48,050 nt of DNA from JAYYZW01 sp036339995 (GTDB lineage Bacteria > Pseudomonadota > Gammaproteobacteria > Ga0077536), in contig JAYYZW010000116.1 in the NCBI GenBank assembly GCA_036339995.1, forward strand, positions 1-48,050, given 5' to 3'. The notes under the pieces are model-generated. The model worked only from the letters and a program-made list of their open reading frames with translations. It was not told where the DNA came from and did no database searches. Of the stretch, positions 7,634 through 16,008 are shown in pieces. The position numbers and the translations under genes were made by a program. The stretch's first letter is position 1; each line of letters starts with the position of its first letter.

Positions 7634-9080
7634 ATTTCTCGATGAAACCATGCGCGACGGGCAGCAAAGCCTCTGGGGCATGCGCATGCAGGCGGGCATG
7701 GCGCTGCCAGTGACACCGATAATCGATCGCACGGGCTACTGGGTCGTCGACCTGACCGGTTCGTCCATGTTCGAGGTTCTCATCAAGTATTCCTATGAAA
7801 ATCCCTGGGAAGGGCTCGACCTGATCGTGGCCTCGATGCCGCACACGCGGATCCGCGCCGGTATGCGCTCCAATGCCTCGGTCACTTTCGGCGTAACGCC
7901 GGACGCATTAATGGATGCGTGGATGCGGCAGTTGAACGTGCACGGCGTGCGCAGCTTCTGGATCTACGATGTCCTGTTCAATATCGATAAGATGCTGCGG
8001 CTGGCGAAGCTTGCCAAGGAGTTTGGATCGGATATCGCGGGCGCGATCATGTTCACCTTGAGCCCGGTACATTCGGACGAATACTACGCGGACAAGGCGG
8101 ACAAGCTGTCGGCGTCACCGGACATCGACACGCTCCTGCTCTACGATACGGCCGGTGTGCTGGAAAAGGAGCGCATGGCGACCTTGCTGCCGGCCATCCG
8201 CGAGAAAGCGCGAGGCAAGCCCATCGAATTCCATTCGAATAACCTGCTCGGACAGTCCGCCAAGGCCTACCTCGATGCCATCGACCTCGGGGTGCGTATT
8301 CTGCACACCGCTATCCGTCCACTGGCGAATGGCCCTTCCGTGCCGTCGACGGAGATCATGGTGCGTAACGTTGAACTGCTGGGACACACCCACGATCTCG
8401 ATGTCAGTTTGCTGCCGCCGGTGGCAGAGCACTTCGAGCGGGTCGGCAGGGCGGCAGGTTTTCTGGTCAATCAGTATTCAGAGTACGACGTACTCTCGAT
8501 CCGGCATCAGATCCCGGGCGGCATGATCGGTACGCTCAAGGCGCAACTCGTGCAACACGGCATGCGAGAGCGCATCGACGAAGTGCTCGAGGAGACCGCG
8601 GTGGTTCGTCGCGAACTCGGTTATCCTGGAATGGCGACGCCCTTCAGCCAACTCGTAGGCACCCAGGCAGTGCTGAACATCGTAACCGGCAAACGCTATT
8701 CCTCGATCCCGGACCAGGTCATTCAGTATGCCGCCGGCTACTATGGAGAAACCGCCGGCCCGATCGATCAAAATGTCATGGACATGATCATGTCCTCGGC
8801 GCGCGCGAAGGAGGTATTAGCGAATCCCCCGCCGCAACCGAGCATAGAGGACCTGCGCAAGGAATTCGGTACAGATGACGATGACGAGCTGATCCTACGC
8901 GCGCTCGTAGCTGGCGAAGGCCTTGAAAAAATGCGGACCTCCGGTCCGGTCAAGACGACTTATCCGTATTTGTCCTCACCGGAACTCGAGCAGGTGCGGC
9001 GACTCATGCAGCTCGCGACATCGCCAGTGGTCGAGGTCATATCGGGTGATATCAAACTTTCGCTGCGCAAGTCGAGCTAG
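7620..9080 (+). CDS. Biotin-dependent carboxyltransferase family protein (pyruvate carboxylase CT/oxaloacetate decarboxylase alpha-like)
   Basis: Seen: 486 residues, start ATG at 7620 with gagggagaaaccgtcg upstream, overlapping the carboxylase remnant. The N-terminal TIM-barrel follows the pyruvate carboxylase/transcarboxylase 5S order: DETMRDGQQSLWGMRM (8-23, R12 and D13 kept), GVRSFWIYDVL, FTLSPVHSDEYY, then HTAIRPLANGPSVPS. Two usual metal-site positions differ: the carboxylated Lys of the IKDMAG motif is Tyr175 in LLLYDTAGV, and the second His of the HxH motif is Asn207 in EFHSNN. Family: moves CO2 between carboxybiotin and a keto acid at a metal centre. Inference: acts with the adjacent biotin carrier, but on a different acceptor or with different chemistry. 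No biotinyl domain is fused at its C-terminus, consistent with the separate carrier. Confidence 0.82.
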   Translation: MAHIKFLDETMRDGQQSLWGMRMQAGMALPVTPIIDRTGYWVVDLTGSSMFEVLIKYSYENPWEGLDLIVASMPHTRIRAGMRSNASVTFGVTPDALMDAWMRQLNVHGVRSFWIYDVLFNIDKMLRLAKLAKEFGSDIAGAIMFTLSPVHSDEYYADKADKLSASPDIDTLLLYDTAGVLEKERMATLLPAIREKARGKPIEFHSNNLLGQSAKAYLDAIDLGVRILHTAIRPLANGPSVPSTEIMVRNVELLGHTHDLDVSLLPPVAEHFERVGRAAGFLVNQYSEYDVLSIRHQIPGGMIGTLKAQLVQHGMRERIDEVLEETAVVRRELGYPGMATPFSQLVGTQAVLNIVTGKRYSSIPDQVIQYAAGYYGETAGPIDQNVMDMIMSSARAKEVLANPPPQPSIEDLRKEFGTDDDDELILRALVAGEGLEKMRTSGPVKTTYPYLSSPELEQVRRLMQLATSPVVEVISGDIKLSLRKSS

Positions 9081-10267
9081 TGCGCCGCGCAGTCATCATT
9101 GATATCGTCCGATCGCCGTTCGGGCGCGGTCGCGACACTGGCGCTTTGGCTTCGCTGCACCCGGTTAATCTATACGCGCACGTGCTCGAGGCACTCGTCC
9201 AGCGGACCGGGATCGACCCGGTCCTGATCGAGGACGTCATCACCGGCTGTGTGATCCAGGTCGCGGAACAGGCGGGCAATATTGGCAGACAGGCCGTCCT
9301 GGCAGCGGGCCTGCCCGAATCGGTACCGGCCGTTACGCTCGATCGCAAGTGCGGCTCCGCGCAGCAGGCGATGGATTTTGCGGCGCAGGGCGTCATCGCT
9401 GGTGCCTACGATCTCGTCGTTGCCGGCGGCGTCGAGATGATGAGCGTCGTCCCCATGCGGATTAATCGAATGGGAAAGGACAACGAGGGCGACCGTTTTC
9501 ACGCGCGTTACCCCGCAGGGCTGGTACGCCAGGGTATCTCCGCGGAACTGATCGCGGCACGCTGGCGGCTCGACCGCGAGGCGCTCGACCGCTTTTCTTT
9601 GCGATCCCATCAACTCGCCGACGGCGATCGCGGCGGGGCTGCCGGAGACATCTCGCCGATCGAAGTCAACACCGACGAAAGCGGAAAGCGGATCGTTGCC
9701 GAAGACGAAGGCATTCGCTCGGGCTCGACCCTGGAAAAGCTCGCTAGCTTGAAGCCGGCTTTCGAAAATGAGGAGATGAAGCAGCGGTTTCCGGAAATCG
9801 AATGGCGTATCACGGCAGGCAATTCGAGCCAGCTGACCGACGGCGCGAGCGCGATGCTGATCGCCGAGGAGAAAACCGCCGTTCGGCTCGGGCTCGCGCC
9901 GCGCGCCGCGGTGACGCATTTCGCCGTCGCCGGCGACGACCCGGTCATGATGCTGACCGGCGTCATCCCGGCGACGACTAAACTTCTGGGCCGGGCCGGA
10001 ATCGGGCTCGGCCTGGTAGATGCCTATGAAATCAACGAGGCTTTTGCCTCCGTACCCCTGGCATGGGAGAAAGAATTTGGTACCGACCCCGAAAAGCTCA
10101 ATGTATTTGGAGGCGCCATCGCGCACGGCCACCCGGTCGGCGCTTCGGGCGGGCGCCTGGTCGCCAATCTGTTGCGCGCGCTCGAAGCACGGGGCGGGCG
10201 CCGCGGCCTGGTGACGATGTGCGAGAGCGGCGGCATGGCGAATGCCACCTTGATCGAGAGAATTTAG
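9080..10267 (+). CDS. Thiolase (acetyl-CoA C-acyltransferase)
   Basis: Seen: 395 residues from a GTG that overlaps the transferase stop by one base (TAGTG), indicating translational coupling. All classical thiolase residues are present: Cys near residue 91 in DRKCGSAQQA, NEAF motif, His in GGAIAHGHPVGASGGR and Cys in TMCESGGMANATL. This is the degradative/biosynthetic thiolase branch (AtoB/FadA-like), distinct from the SCP-x-type thiolase at 3795. Role: reversible CoA-dependent cleavage of a 3-ketoacyl-CoA to acetyl-CoA. Inference: a later cleavage step in the same pathway as the carboxylase/transferase genes. Chain-length preference cannot be told. Confidence 0.92.
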   Translation: MRRAVIIDIVRSPFGRGRDTGALASLHPVNLYAHVLEALVQRTGIDPVLIEDVITGCVIQVAEQAGNIGRQAVLAAGLPESVPAVTLDRKCGSAQQAMDFAAQGVIAGAYDLVVAGGVEMMSVVPMRINRMGKDNEGDRFHARYPAGLVRQGISAELIAARWRLDREALDRFSLRSHQLADGDRGGAAGDISPIEVNTDESGKRIVAEDEGIRSGSTLEKLASLKPAFENEEMKQRFPEIEWRITAGNSSQLTDGASAMLIAEEKTAVRLGLAPRAAVTHFAVAGDDPVMMLTGVIPATTKLLGRAGIGLGLVDAYEINEAFASVPLAWEKEFGTDPEKLNVFGGAIAHGHPVGASGGRLVANLLRALEARGGRRGLVTMCESGGMANATLIERI

Positions 10268-10278
10268 GGGAGATGCAG

Positions 10279-11064
10279 ATGGCGGGACGTGTGGAAGGTA
10301 AGATCGCAATCATCACCGGCGCGGGATCGGGTATCGGTGAGGCATGCATGATGCTCTTTGCCGAGGAAGGCGCGACGACAATCGGTGTATCAAGGACGCA
10401 GTCGGCACTGGACGATAGCTTGATTAAAGTCCGTAAGGCGGGCGGTGAGGGTATCGTCGTGGCCGCGGATCTATCATCGGAAACGGAGACGCAAAACGTA
10501 ATCGACACGACGATGGACGCCTATGGCCGCATTGATATTCTCGTTCATGCCGCGAGCGTCGGTTGGAGCTGGGGTTACAAAAGCGAAAACTCGATGAACG
10601 ATATCGCGACGACGCCGTCTGATAAGTGGCGCGAAGTAATCGGGATCAATCTCGATGCCTGCTACTACTTGTGCCACGGCATCGTCCCCATCATGCAGAA
10701 GCAAGGCGGGGGTTCGATCGTGAACGTTGCCAGCATCTCGGGCATGTTCGGCATGCCAACCGCACACACCTATTGTGCTTCCAAGGGTGGCGTGATCAAT
10801 CTCACCCGCGCGATGGCAACGACCTATGCTAAAGACAATATCCGTACGAACTGCGTTTGCCCGGGCTATACTGATACGCCGATGATCGCCGACGTGATGA
10901 GCATCTTCGACGATCCCGTTCTCGCCGAGCATCTCACGCCGATGGCGCGGGCCGGCAGGCCGATGGAAATGGCTTACGGTTGTCTTTATCTCGCATCTGA
11001 CGAGGCGACCTATTGCAACGGAGTGGTGCTGCCGATTGACGGCGGCACCGCCGCCCGCCAGTAG
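10279..11064 (+). CDS. Short-chain dehydrogenase/reductase
   Basis: Seen: 261 residues. Start at 10279 is preferred over ATG at 10273 because ggggag sits about 6 bases before it. The Rossmann motif TGAGSGIG lies near residues 13-20, followed by D-L-S and a VHAAS (NNAG-like) motif; catalytic Ser152, Tyr165 and Lys169 form the standard SDR triad. It ends with VLPIDGGTAARQ, the typical FabG-like C-terminus. Role: NAD(P)-dependent oxidation of a hydroxyl or reduction of a keto group. Eleven bases after the second thiolase, so probably the 3-hydroxyacyl-CoA or alcohol dehydrogenase of the same pathway (inference). Confidence 0.92.
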   Translation: MAGRVEGKIAIITGAGSGIGEACMMLFAEEGATTIGVSRTQSALDDSLIKVRKAGGEGIVVAADLSSETETQNVIDTTMDAYGRIDILVHAASVGWSWGYKSENSMNDIATTPSDKWREVIGINLDACYYLCHGIVPIMQKQGGGSIVNVASISGMFGMPTAHTYCASKGGVINLTRAMATTYAKDNIRTNCVCPGYTDTPMIADVMSIFDDPVLAEHLTPMARAGRPMEMAYGCLYLASDEATYCNGVVLPIDGGTAARQ

Positions 11065-11268
11065 CACGACCTCACCGAGAACCGCGCGCTCGCTGGCGAT
11101 GAGTAGGTCAACCGAGTTCAGGCGCTATTTCCCAATCGGTGGCAATGCGGATCTCGAATCCGTTCGACGAAATTGCCGAAATGTATCCGGTGTTTCGCCT
11201 CGAGGAGTCGGGCTGACACTCTTTTAAAAAAATATTATCGATACTATGTAATGTGAGGAGAAGCCAAA

Positions 11269-12177
11269 ATGGCAAAAGAGATTTCTTTCAAGAGCGGCGG
11301 CGTGGAATGCACCGCAGATCTTTACCGGCCGTCCGGCCTTGAACGCAGTGAGCGCCGCCCCGGCCTCGTCATCGGTCACGGTTTTTCGCTGAACAAATCG
11401 TTCCTGACTCTGCAGGCCGCCGCCTTTTGCGAGGCCGGCTTCATCGTCCTCGCAATCGACTACCGCACGTTCGGCAAAGCGGGCGGTAAACCGCGCGGCC
11501 AGTTGTTCCCACTTAACGAAGCGGAGGACTTCCGCAACGGCATCAGTTATCTACAATCGCGACGCAACGTCGATCCCAATCGCATCGGTATCTGGGGTGC
11601 GAGTTTTGCCGGCGCCGTGGTGAGTTATGTTGGGGCCATTGAACGCCGGGCCAAGGCAGTCTGTGCCATCGTGCCCGTGACGGACGGCTATACATGGATG
11701 AAACTACTGCGTAGCGAAGACAACTTCAATGAACTCCTCGGGGCGGTCGAAGCGGATCGTGCGAAGCGCTTTGCCGGTGGCAGAGGCGATCGAATACCGG
11801 TGATTGGCCCGCACGGAAGCTTGTGTGCGATGCCTTCGGACGCGCAGATCATTCAATTTTTCGAGGGCGTACCGGAAGCGTTTCCGACCTGGAAGGATTC
11901 GATTACGCTCGAGTCGATAGAAAAAATTATCGAATTCAGCCCGCTGTCCTTCGTCCACCGCATTACGCCGCGCCCCTATCTCATCATCAGCACTTCCGGC
12001 CGCGACATCGTACACCCGGCGTGGAGCGTCGCTGAACTGTTCGAGCGTGCGCGCGAACCGAAACGGCTGGAATTTTTGCCGTTCGACCAGACAGGGCTTT
12101 ATTCGGAGCCTGGGTTGACGCAATCGAACAAGCTGGCGATCGACTTCTTTACCAAAGAGTTGGGTCCGGTCAGGTAA
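11269..12177 (+). CDS. Alpha/beta hydrolase, dienelactone-hydrolase/S15-like
   Basis: Seen: 302 residues with the core of an alpha/beta hydrolase: oxyanion region VIGHGFSLNKS (about 35-45), nucleophile elbow GIWGASFAGAVV (Ser near residue 106) and a late Asp in STSGRDIVHPAWS. The position where related proteins have the catalytic His (GHFDxYSEP-like) reads DQTGLYSEPG, so the His seems replaced; another His could serve. A 204-base gap and an AT-rich segment (ttttttaaaaaaatattatcg) before it suggest its own promoter. Function unknown; ester or CoA-thioester hydrolysis is possible if active. Confidence 0.8.
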   Translation: MAKEISFKSGGVECTADLYRPSGLERSERRPGLVIGHGFSLNKSFLTLQAAAFCEAGFIVLAIDYRTFGKAGGKPRGQLFPLNEAEDFRNGISYLQSRRNVDPNRIGIWGASFAGAVVSYVGAIERRAKAVCAIVPVTDGYTWMKLLRSEDNFNELLGAVEADRAKRFAGGRGDRIPVIGPHGSLCAMPSDAQIIQFFEGVPEAFPTWKDSITLESIEKIIEFSPLSFVHRITPRPYLIISTSGRDIVHPAWSVAELFERAREPKRLEFLPFDQTGLYSEPGLTQSNKLAIDFFTKELGPVR

Positions 12178-12361
12178 GAAGGCCGCTCCAGACCCCGCAT
12201 CATGGGCTGCATCCCTGGGGCGGTTCGCCTATTACCTCGCGTTCGATCGGTTTAAAGATTGGGCGCTATAAGGCCGCTGTTACGATCAGATAACGGACAC
12301 ATATCGGTAAAGGCTCGCATTTTTTGTCAGCGGGCCAGATCGAGACCCGAGTGGCGACGGC

Positions 12362-13102
12362 ATGATGACGCAGACAGAAGAAACCAATGGATTCAGGCAT
12401 CGGCGCAAACAGCGACGCACGCGGTTTGAGCGTACTTTTGTCGGGCCCTTGAATCATCCGTTCTTGACTGCGTTCGTCATTCTGCCCGCCTGCCTCTCTG
12501 CGATTCTCTGGTTCACGAACAATATGGTGGGTGAGTCGCGCTGGCCGCCCGCGCACGACTAAGTCGAACTTTGCATTTTCTTCGTTGATGCCGACGGGCG
12601 TCTGCGCTATATCGAGGACTCGCGCGGCAGTGGTTTCGTAGTGTTGCAGGAAAATCTGCTGGAGCGGATTGAAGAGAAGGAGCGACATTCATCCTGCCAG
12701 TGGAGCGGCAGGGTGAACCACTAAAAAGTTATGACAATCAATTCAGCTGTCGGATTCTGAGTGCGGAAGGGGAAGATTTGCAGCGGATCCGAGCGCGCTG
12801 CGAATCCGATGGCGGTAGATTCCGTGCCACGGTATACGATGTTTCTCCCGATTTGATCTTGCCGATCAGCTTTCAGACGGGTTTTTTTGCCGTTGATCGT
12901 GGCGGCTTCGTCGTATCCCATCATGGGACTGGTCGTACTTCCGATCCTTTACACTGCGGGGAGACGTACGCGCCGCCGTCTCAAACGCCGCCGTGAGAAT
13001 CAGACCGCGGGAGAAGATCTGGCACCGGTTGAATTCAAGAAAGATAGTGAACGCGATCAGCCACGAAGGAAAAGACGTCGAAAGAGGAAGCGATCGTCGT
13101 GA
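12362..13102 (+). pseudogene. Decayed gene for a small two-helix membrane protein
   Basis: Seen: three pieces in two frames join into one plausible protein. Piece 1 (12362-12562) has a hydrophobic helix FLTAFVILPACLSAILWFTN and stops at TAA 12560; the same frame continues after it with VELCIFFVDADGRLRYIED. A shift between about 12672 and 12690 leads to a soluble segment (12692-12886, YDNQFSCRILSAEGEDLQ ... VYDVSPDLILPISFQ). A second shift at a run of seven T (12882-12888) leads to a second helix (PLIVAASSYPIMGLVVLPIL) and a very basic tail rich in Arg/Lys. One T fewer in the run would restore the frame there. Family not recognised. Inference: a multiply disrupted gene; the stop plus two shifts make pure sequencing error unlikely. 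Confidence 0.5.
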
Positions 13103-13166
13103 TCAAGGGTGACCAGGCCGCGATGGCAACGGTGATATCGGTAGTTTCCAATGAAGGCGCCCGCCT

Positions 13167-13571
13167 TCAGGCGCCGGCACCAAGCGGCTGGCCGAAACTG
13201 AATTCCACGAAATTACCGTCGGGATCCTTGACCCCGCAGTAATAACCAACGGGGTAGGGTTCGTCGCGCGGTTCCCATTCGATTATGCCGTCCTCGCGAG
13301 CGTGTGCAGCGATCTCGTCGACGGCCTCGCGGCTATCGAGAGCGAAGCCGAGATGGGAGAAATCGTCGGAGCTTTGATCGCGACGTGGTCCGCCGGGGAT
13401 GAACACTAGGATGAATTCTTTTTCCTTGCCGAGCTCTGCCAGCCAGACGACGCGATTACCACGGTCGAGCCGATCATGCACGATGCGAAGCTTGCAGTAG
13501 TCCTGGTAGAACGCAAGACAGTGGTCCAGGTCGGCGACGTGGAGTGCGAGATGTGTCAGCACAGCGGGCAT
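13167..13571 (-). CDS. VOC (glyoxalase/bleomycin resistance) family protein
   Basis: Seen: 134 residues, one VOC module with two beta-alpha-beta-beta-beta halves. The N-terminal metal-ligand strand reads LTHLALHVADLDHCLAFYQD, the second His is in DFSHLGFAL, and the C-terminal acid is in DPDGNFVEFSFGQP. These match the lactoylglutathione lyase-type ligand pattern. Role: small metal-dependent enzyme of unknown substrate. It stands alone on the minus strand, downstream of a SnoaL-like gene. Confidence 0.85.
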   Translation of the reverse strand: MPAVLTHLALHVADLDHCLAFYQDYCKLRIVHDRLDRGNRVVWLAELGKEKEFILVFIPGGPRRDQSSDDFSHLGFALDSREAVDEIAAHAREDGIIEWEPRDEPYPVGYYCGVKDPDGNFVEFSFGQPLGAGA

Positions 13572-13637
13572 TAGTCGAAGGCAGTTTCTGGGAATTGCGA
13601 AAGCGCCGCACAGGCGCCTCCGCTTCTCGTCAAGCGA

Positions 13638-14027
13638 TCAGGATGGATCGTTGCTGTTGAAGATGTCCCAGTGCAGTTTCCACTTTCCCCGCTGGCTTTT
13701 CCACACGACCACATACTTGCCCTTATCGAGATTTGCCCCCCGCGCGGTTTTTAAGGTGTAAGTACCGATTTCGTTCGCCGTCGTGCCGTGAGATTCGATT
13801 TCAAGCGTGCGCAGCACCACTCGCCCGATACCCATGTCGCGGGCGCCTGACCAGAAGCGCGCGATCGCGGCCTGGCCATTGCATGCCGGCGTATTCGGAG
13901 CCAGCAATCTCGCGTTCTTCGTATAACAAGCCGCGGTCTTTTTCATGTCGCCGGAGGCGAATGCCGCACTGAGTACTTTGTTCGCCGCCTTGATGGCGGC
14001 GACGAGATTCGCGGATGCTTTAGACAT
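13638..14027 (-). CDS. SnoaL-like/NTF2-fold protein (DUF4440 type)
   Basis: Seen: 129 residues from ATG at 14027, preceded by aaaggagaacaaaac. The open frame reaches further upstream to 14156, but that part is the repeat at 14071-14214 and is not protein-like. The sequence has the helical start and the pattern GDMKKTAACYTKNARLLAPN typical of SnoaL/DUF4440 proteins, ending in WKLHWDIFNSND. Such NTF2-fold proteins act as small isomerases, hydrolases or binding proteins; no specific function is assignable. Its promoter probably lies within the inserted repeat. Confidence 0.75.
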   Translation of the reverse strand: MSKASANLVAAIKAANKVLSAAFASGDMKKTAACYTKNARLLAPNTPACNGQAAIARFWSGARDMGIGRVVLRTLEIESHGTTANEIGTYTLKTARGANLDKGKYVVVWKSQRGKWKLHWDIFNSNDPS

Positions 14028-14070
14028 GTTTTGTTCTCCTTTGTTGATTAGTCCGTATACGAAGCGCTGC

Positions 14071-14214
14071 AAAAACCGGTTTATCGCCAGCGTCCTTCCG
14101 GAACCAGCCGTACCGGCATCCATCCAACATGCCAGTGCTTGATGGAAGGAGCGCAACGGGATGTGGGTTTTCGTCGCGAGGAGGTCGATAATGTCAGAGG
14201 GGCATTATTCACCA
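14071..14214. repeat. Diverged copy of the 39355-39520 repeat element
   Basis: This stretch aligns with the element at 39355-39520: shared runs include gtaccggcatccatc, gtgcttgatgga, gttttcgt and aatgtcag, in the same order and spacing. The centre (ccggcatccatcca ... tgcttgatggaagg) can form a stem. It is more degenerate than the right-hand copy and lies just before the SnoaL-like gene. Confidence 0.65.
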
Positions 14215-14451
14215 TCCCCCTCATATTAGAACCCATTTCAAAATTATTCGGACCAAGCTTGCCGCTGAAAATCGGGTTTGTAAGGCGCACCGCACGGGGC
14301 ATGCGGGTTCCATGTTCAATCGCTGCAACGCAGCAAACGCGGTTTTCAGGGGACAACCCGAAGGTTTGGTGGCCGTTGACGACGATTTTTCCATGGCTTG
14401 GCAGATTCGCCGTATCCGGCCGAGCTAAGATGTCAGAGGGGGAACCGTGCG
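14215..14451. other. Non-coding stretch between repeat and HAD gene
   Basis: No supported gene. A second atgtcagaggg (near 14430) repeats the motif at 14190, suggesting duplicated repeat debris. No promoter or RNA recognised. Confidence 0.4.
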
Positions 14452-15180
14452 TTACCGCCTGGGTAGCAATTCCTTTAACTCGGTCAAGTTATGAATCGTA
14501 TAGTCGGGTGCCACGGTATCACGGCCGGTTTGCAATGGCGGTTCCATATCACCATCGATGATCAACGCGGCGTTCATGCCGGCTGCTTTCGCGCCGGCTA
14601 CATCGTGTTCAGGCGAATCACCGACGAATAGCACCGAATCCGGATCGAGCCCGGACTTTTCCAGTGCCGCTTCGAAGAACCGTCGGTTGGGCTTACAGGA
14701 TTGCGCAGCTTCCGAACTCATCCAATGATCAAAAAACTCGTCCAATCCTGCGCGTGCGACGAGTGGCTGCAACATGTCGTCATCAATGTTCGACACTATC
14801 GAAAGGTAATATCCCTGATCCTTGAGGTGCGATAGCGTAGCGGTGCAATCCTCTTTCAATACCAGGCAATCTATGATCGCGGTGCGATGTGCGTCGTGGT
14901 ACCAGGCATGTACCGAGTCATCGGGCTTGCCGCCGACAAGCTCGGCGAAGCGCATGAAGGTGTCGCGAAAAAAATCCCGGTGCAGGTAATAGGACTTTGC
15001 CGCATACGTGGCCGTCATGTCGCTCGTTGCCTGGTTGTACGCGCGCTTGATGTCTTCGAAATCCGCCGTCAGGCCGAGCCGCTCGGCCGCTTCTATCAAC
15101 AGGGGTGCAGTCGCGCGAGGTACGTTGCGGTAGCTGTATAAGGTGCCCCCGAGGTCGAAAAAAAAGCCTTTCACATGCAT
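14452..15180 (-). CDS. HAD-family hydrolase
   Basis: Seen: 242 residues with all four HAD motifs: I, FFFDLGGTLYSY (nucleophile Asp9; the second Asp of DxD is Gly, as in many DLGGT members); II, SIVSNIDDD; III, Lys in CKPNRRFFEAAL; IV, VLFVGDSPEHDVAGA. The helical cap between motifs I and II is of the C1 type. Role: phosphatase or dehalogenase-like hydrolase acting on a small phosphorylated metabolite in the cytoplasm. It lies 17 bases after surE, so the two are likely co-transcribed and might share nucleotide dephosphorylation (inference). Confidence 0.88.
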   Translation of the reverse strand: MHVKGFFFDLGGTLYSYRNVPRATAPLLIEAAERLGLTADFEDIKRAYNQATSDMTATYAAKSYYLHRDFFRDTFMRFAELVGGKPDDSVHAWYHDAHRTAIIDCLVLKEDCTATLSHLKDQGYYLSIVSNIDDDMLQPLVARAGLDEFFDHWMSSEAAQSCKPNRRFFEAALEKSGLDPDSVLFVGDSPEHDVAGAKAAGMNAALIIDGDMEPPLQTGRDTVAPDYTIHNLTELKELLPRR

Positions 15181-15197
15181 TTTTCGCCTTCGAGTAA

Positions 15198-15977
15198 CTA
15201 TGCGATGACTTGATCGAGGGCTGGACGCCAGTCGTGATCGGAGAAGTCCATCTTGATCGGCGTGATCGATACGGCCTTAGCGGCAATCGCGTGGAGGTCC
15301 GTACCGGGGTGCTCGTTGCCGGGTGGGTAGGAGATCTTTACCCAGTAATAGGGTTGCGATCGTGCATCGATCCGCGCATCGATCGAAAACGAGCCCGGCG
15401 GACGTTGTCCCTGTTTCGTCAGCCTGATGCCGGTGATTTCATCGGGAGCTACGTTCGGGAAATTAATGTTGATAAAGGAACCTTCAGGCCACTGTTTCAG
15501 ATCGATCAGTTTCCTGACGAGTTCAGGACCGTACTTTTCAGTAGGAGCGAAGTCGGCCTGGCAGTCGAGCGCGCGTATTTGGCTCAAGGCTATCGACCGT
15601 ATTCCGAGTAAAGTCCCTTCCATGGCGGCGGCGGCCGTTCCGGAATAGCTGATGTCCTCCGCCAGATTGGCGCCGCTGTTGATACCCGAAAGAATGACTG
15701 TCGGCGGTGCATCGCACATGAATACCGACACGGCCATCAGGACGCAGTCGGTTGGAGTGCCCGTGATCTGATAGCGCTTTTCGCCGAGCTGGCGCATGCG
15801 GATCGGATTGGTTAGCGAGATCGAATGGCTGGCGCCGCTTTTTTCGTGGTCGGGTGCGACCACCCACACGTCGTCCGTAATGCCGCGGGCGATGTTTTCG
15901 AGCAGCGCGATACCGCGGGAGTGTATGCCGTCGTCATTGACGATCAGAATGCGGTGCTCAGTCGTTTGGGTATTCAT
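15198..15977 (-). CDS. surE: 5'/3'-nucleotidase SurE
   Basis: Seen: SurE signature HRILIVNDDGIHSRGI at the N-terminus with the metal-binding Asp pair, VVAPDHEKSGASHSIS with the ligand Ser, GTPTDCVLMA, and SGINSGANLAEDISYSGTA with the ligand Asn. Start at 15977 gives 259 residues, near the usual 250-260; ATGs at 15998 and 16019 would add 7 or 14 residues and no start has a clear ribosome site. Role: divalent-metal-dependent dephosphorylation of nucleoside monophosphates, often a stationary-phase survival gene. In many gammaproteobacteria surE neighbours pcm and nlpD; here the neighbours are a HAD hydrolase and an unknown protein. Confidence 0.92.
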   Translation of the reverse strand: MNTQTTEHRILIVNDDGIHSRGIALLENIARGITDDVWVVAPDHEKSGASHSISLTNPIRMRQLGEKRYQITGTPTDCVLMAVSVFMCDAPPTVILSGINSGANLAEDISYSGTAAAAMEGTLLGIRSIALSQIRALDCQADFAPTEKYGPELVRKLIDLKQWPEGSFININFPNVAPDEITGIRLTKQGQRPPGSFSIDARIDARSQPYYWVKISYPPGNEHPGTDLHAIAAKAVSITPIKMDFSDHDWRPALDQVIA

Positions 15978-16008
15978 TCGGCGAAGTATAGCTTTCATCC
16001 GGCGGCGA

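Noticed and set aside
11145..11216. Small 23-codon frame before the alpha/beta hydrolase
   Set aside because: No ribosome site and no recognisable family; too short to support as a gene.
14028..14156. Upstream extension of the SnoaL-like gene
   Set aside because: It is translated repeat sequence; the internal ATG at 14027 has a strong ribosome site.
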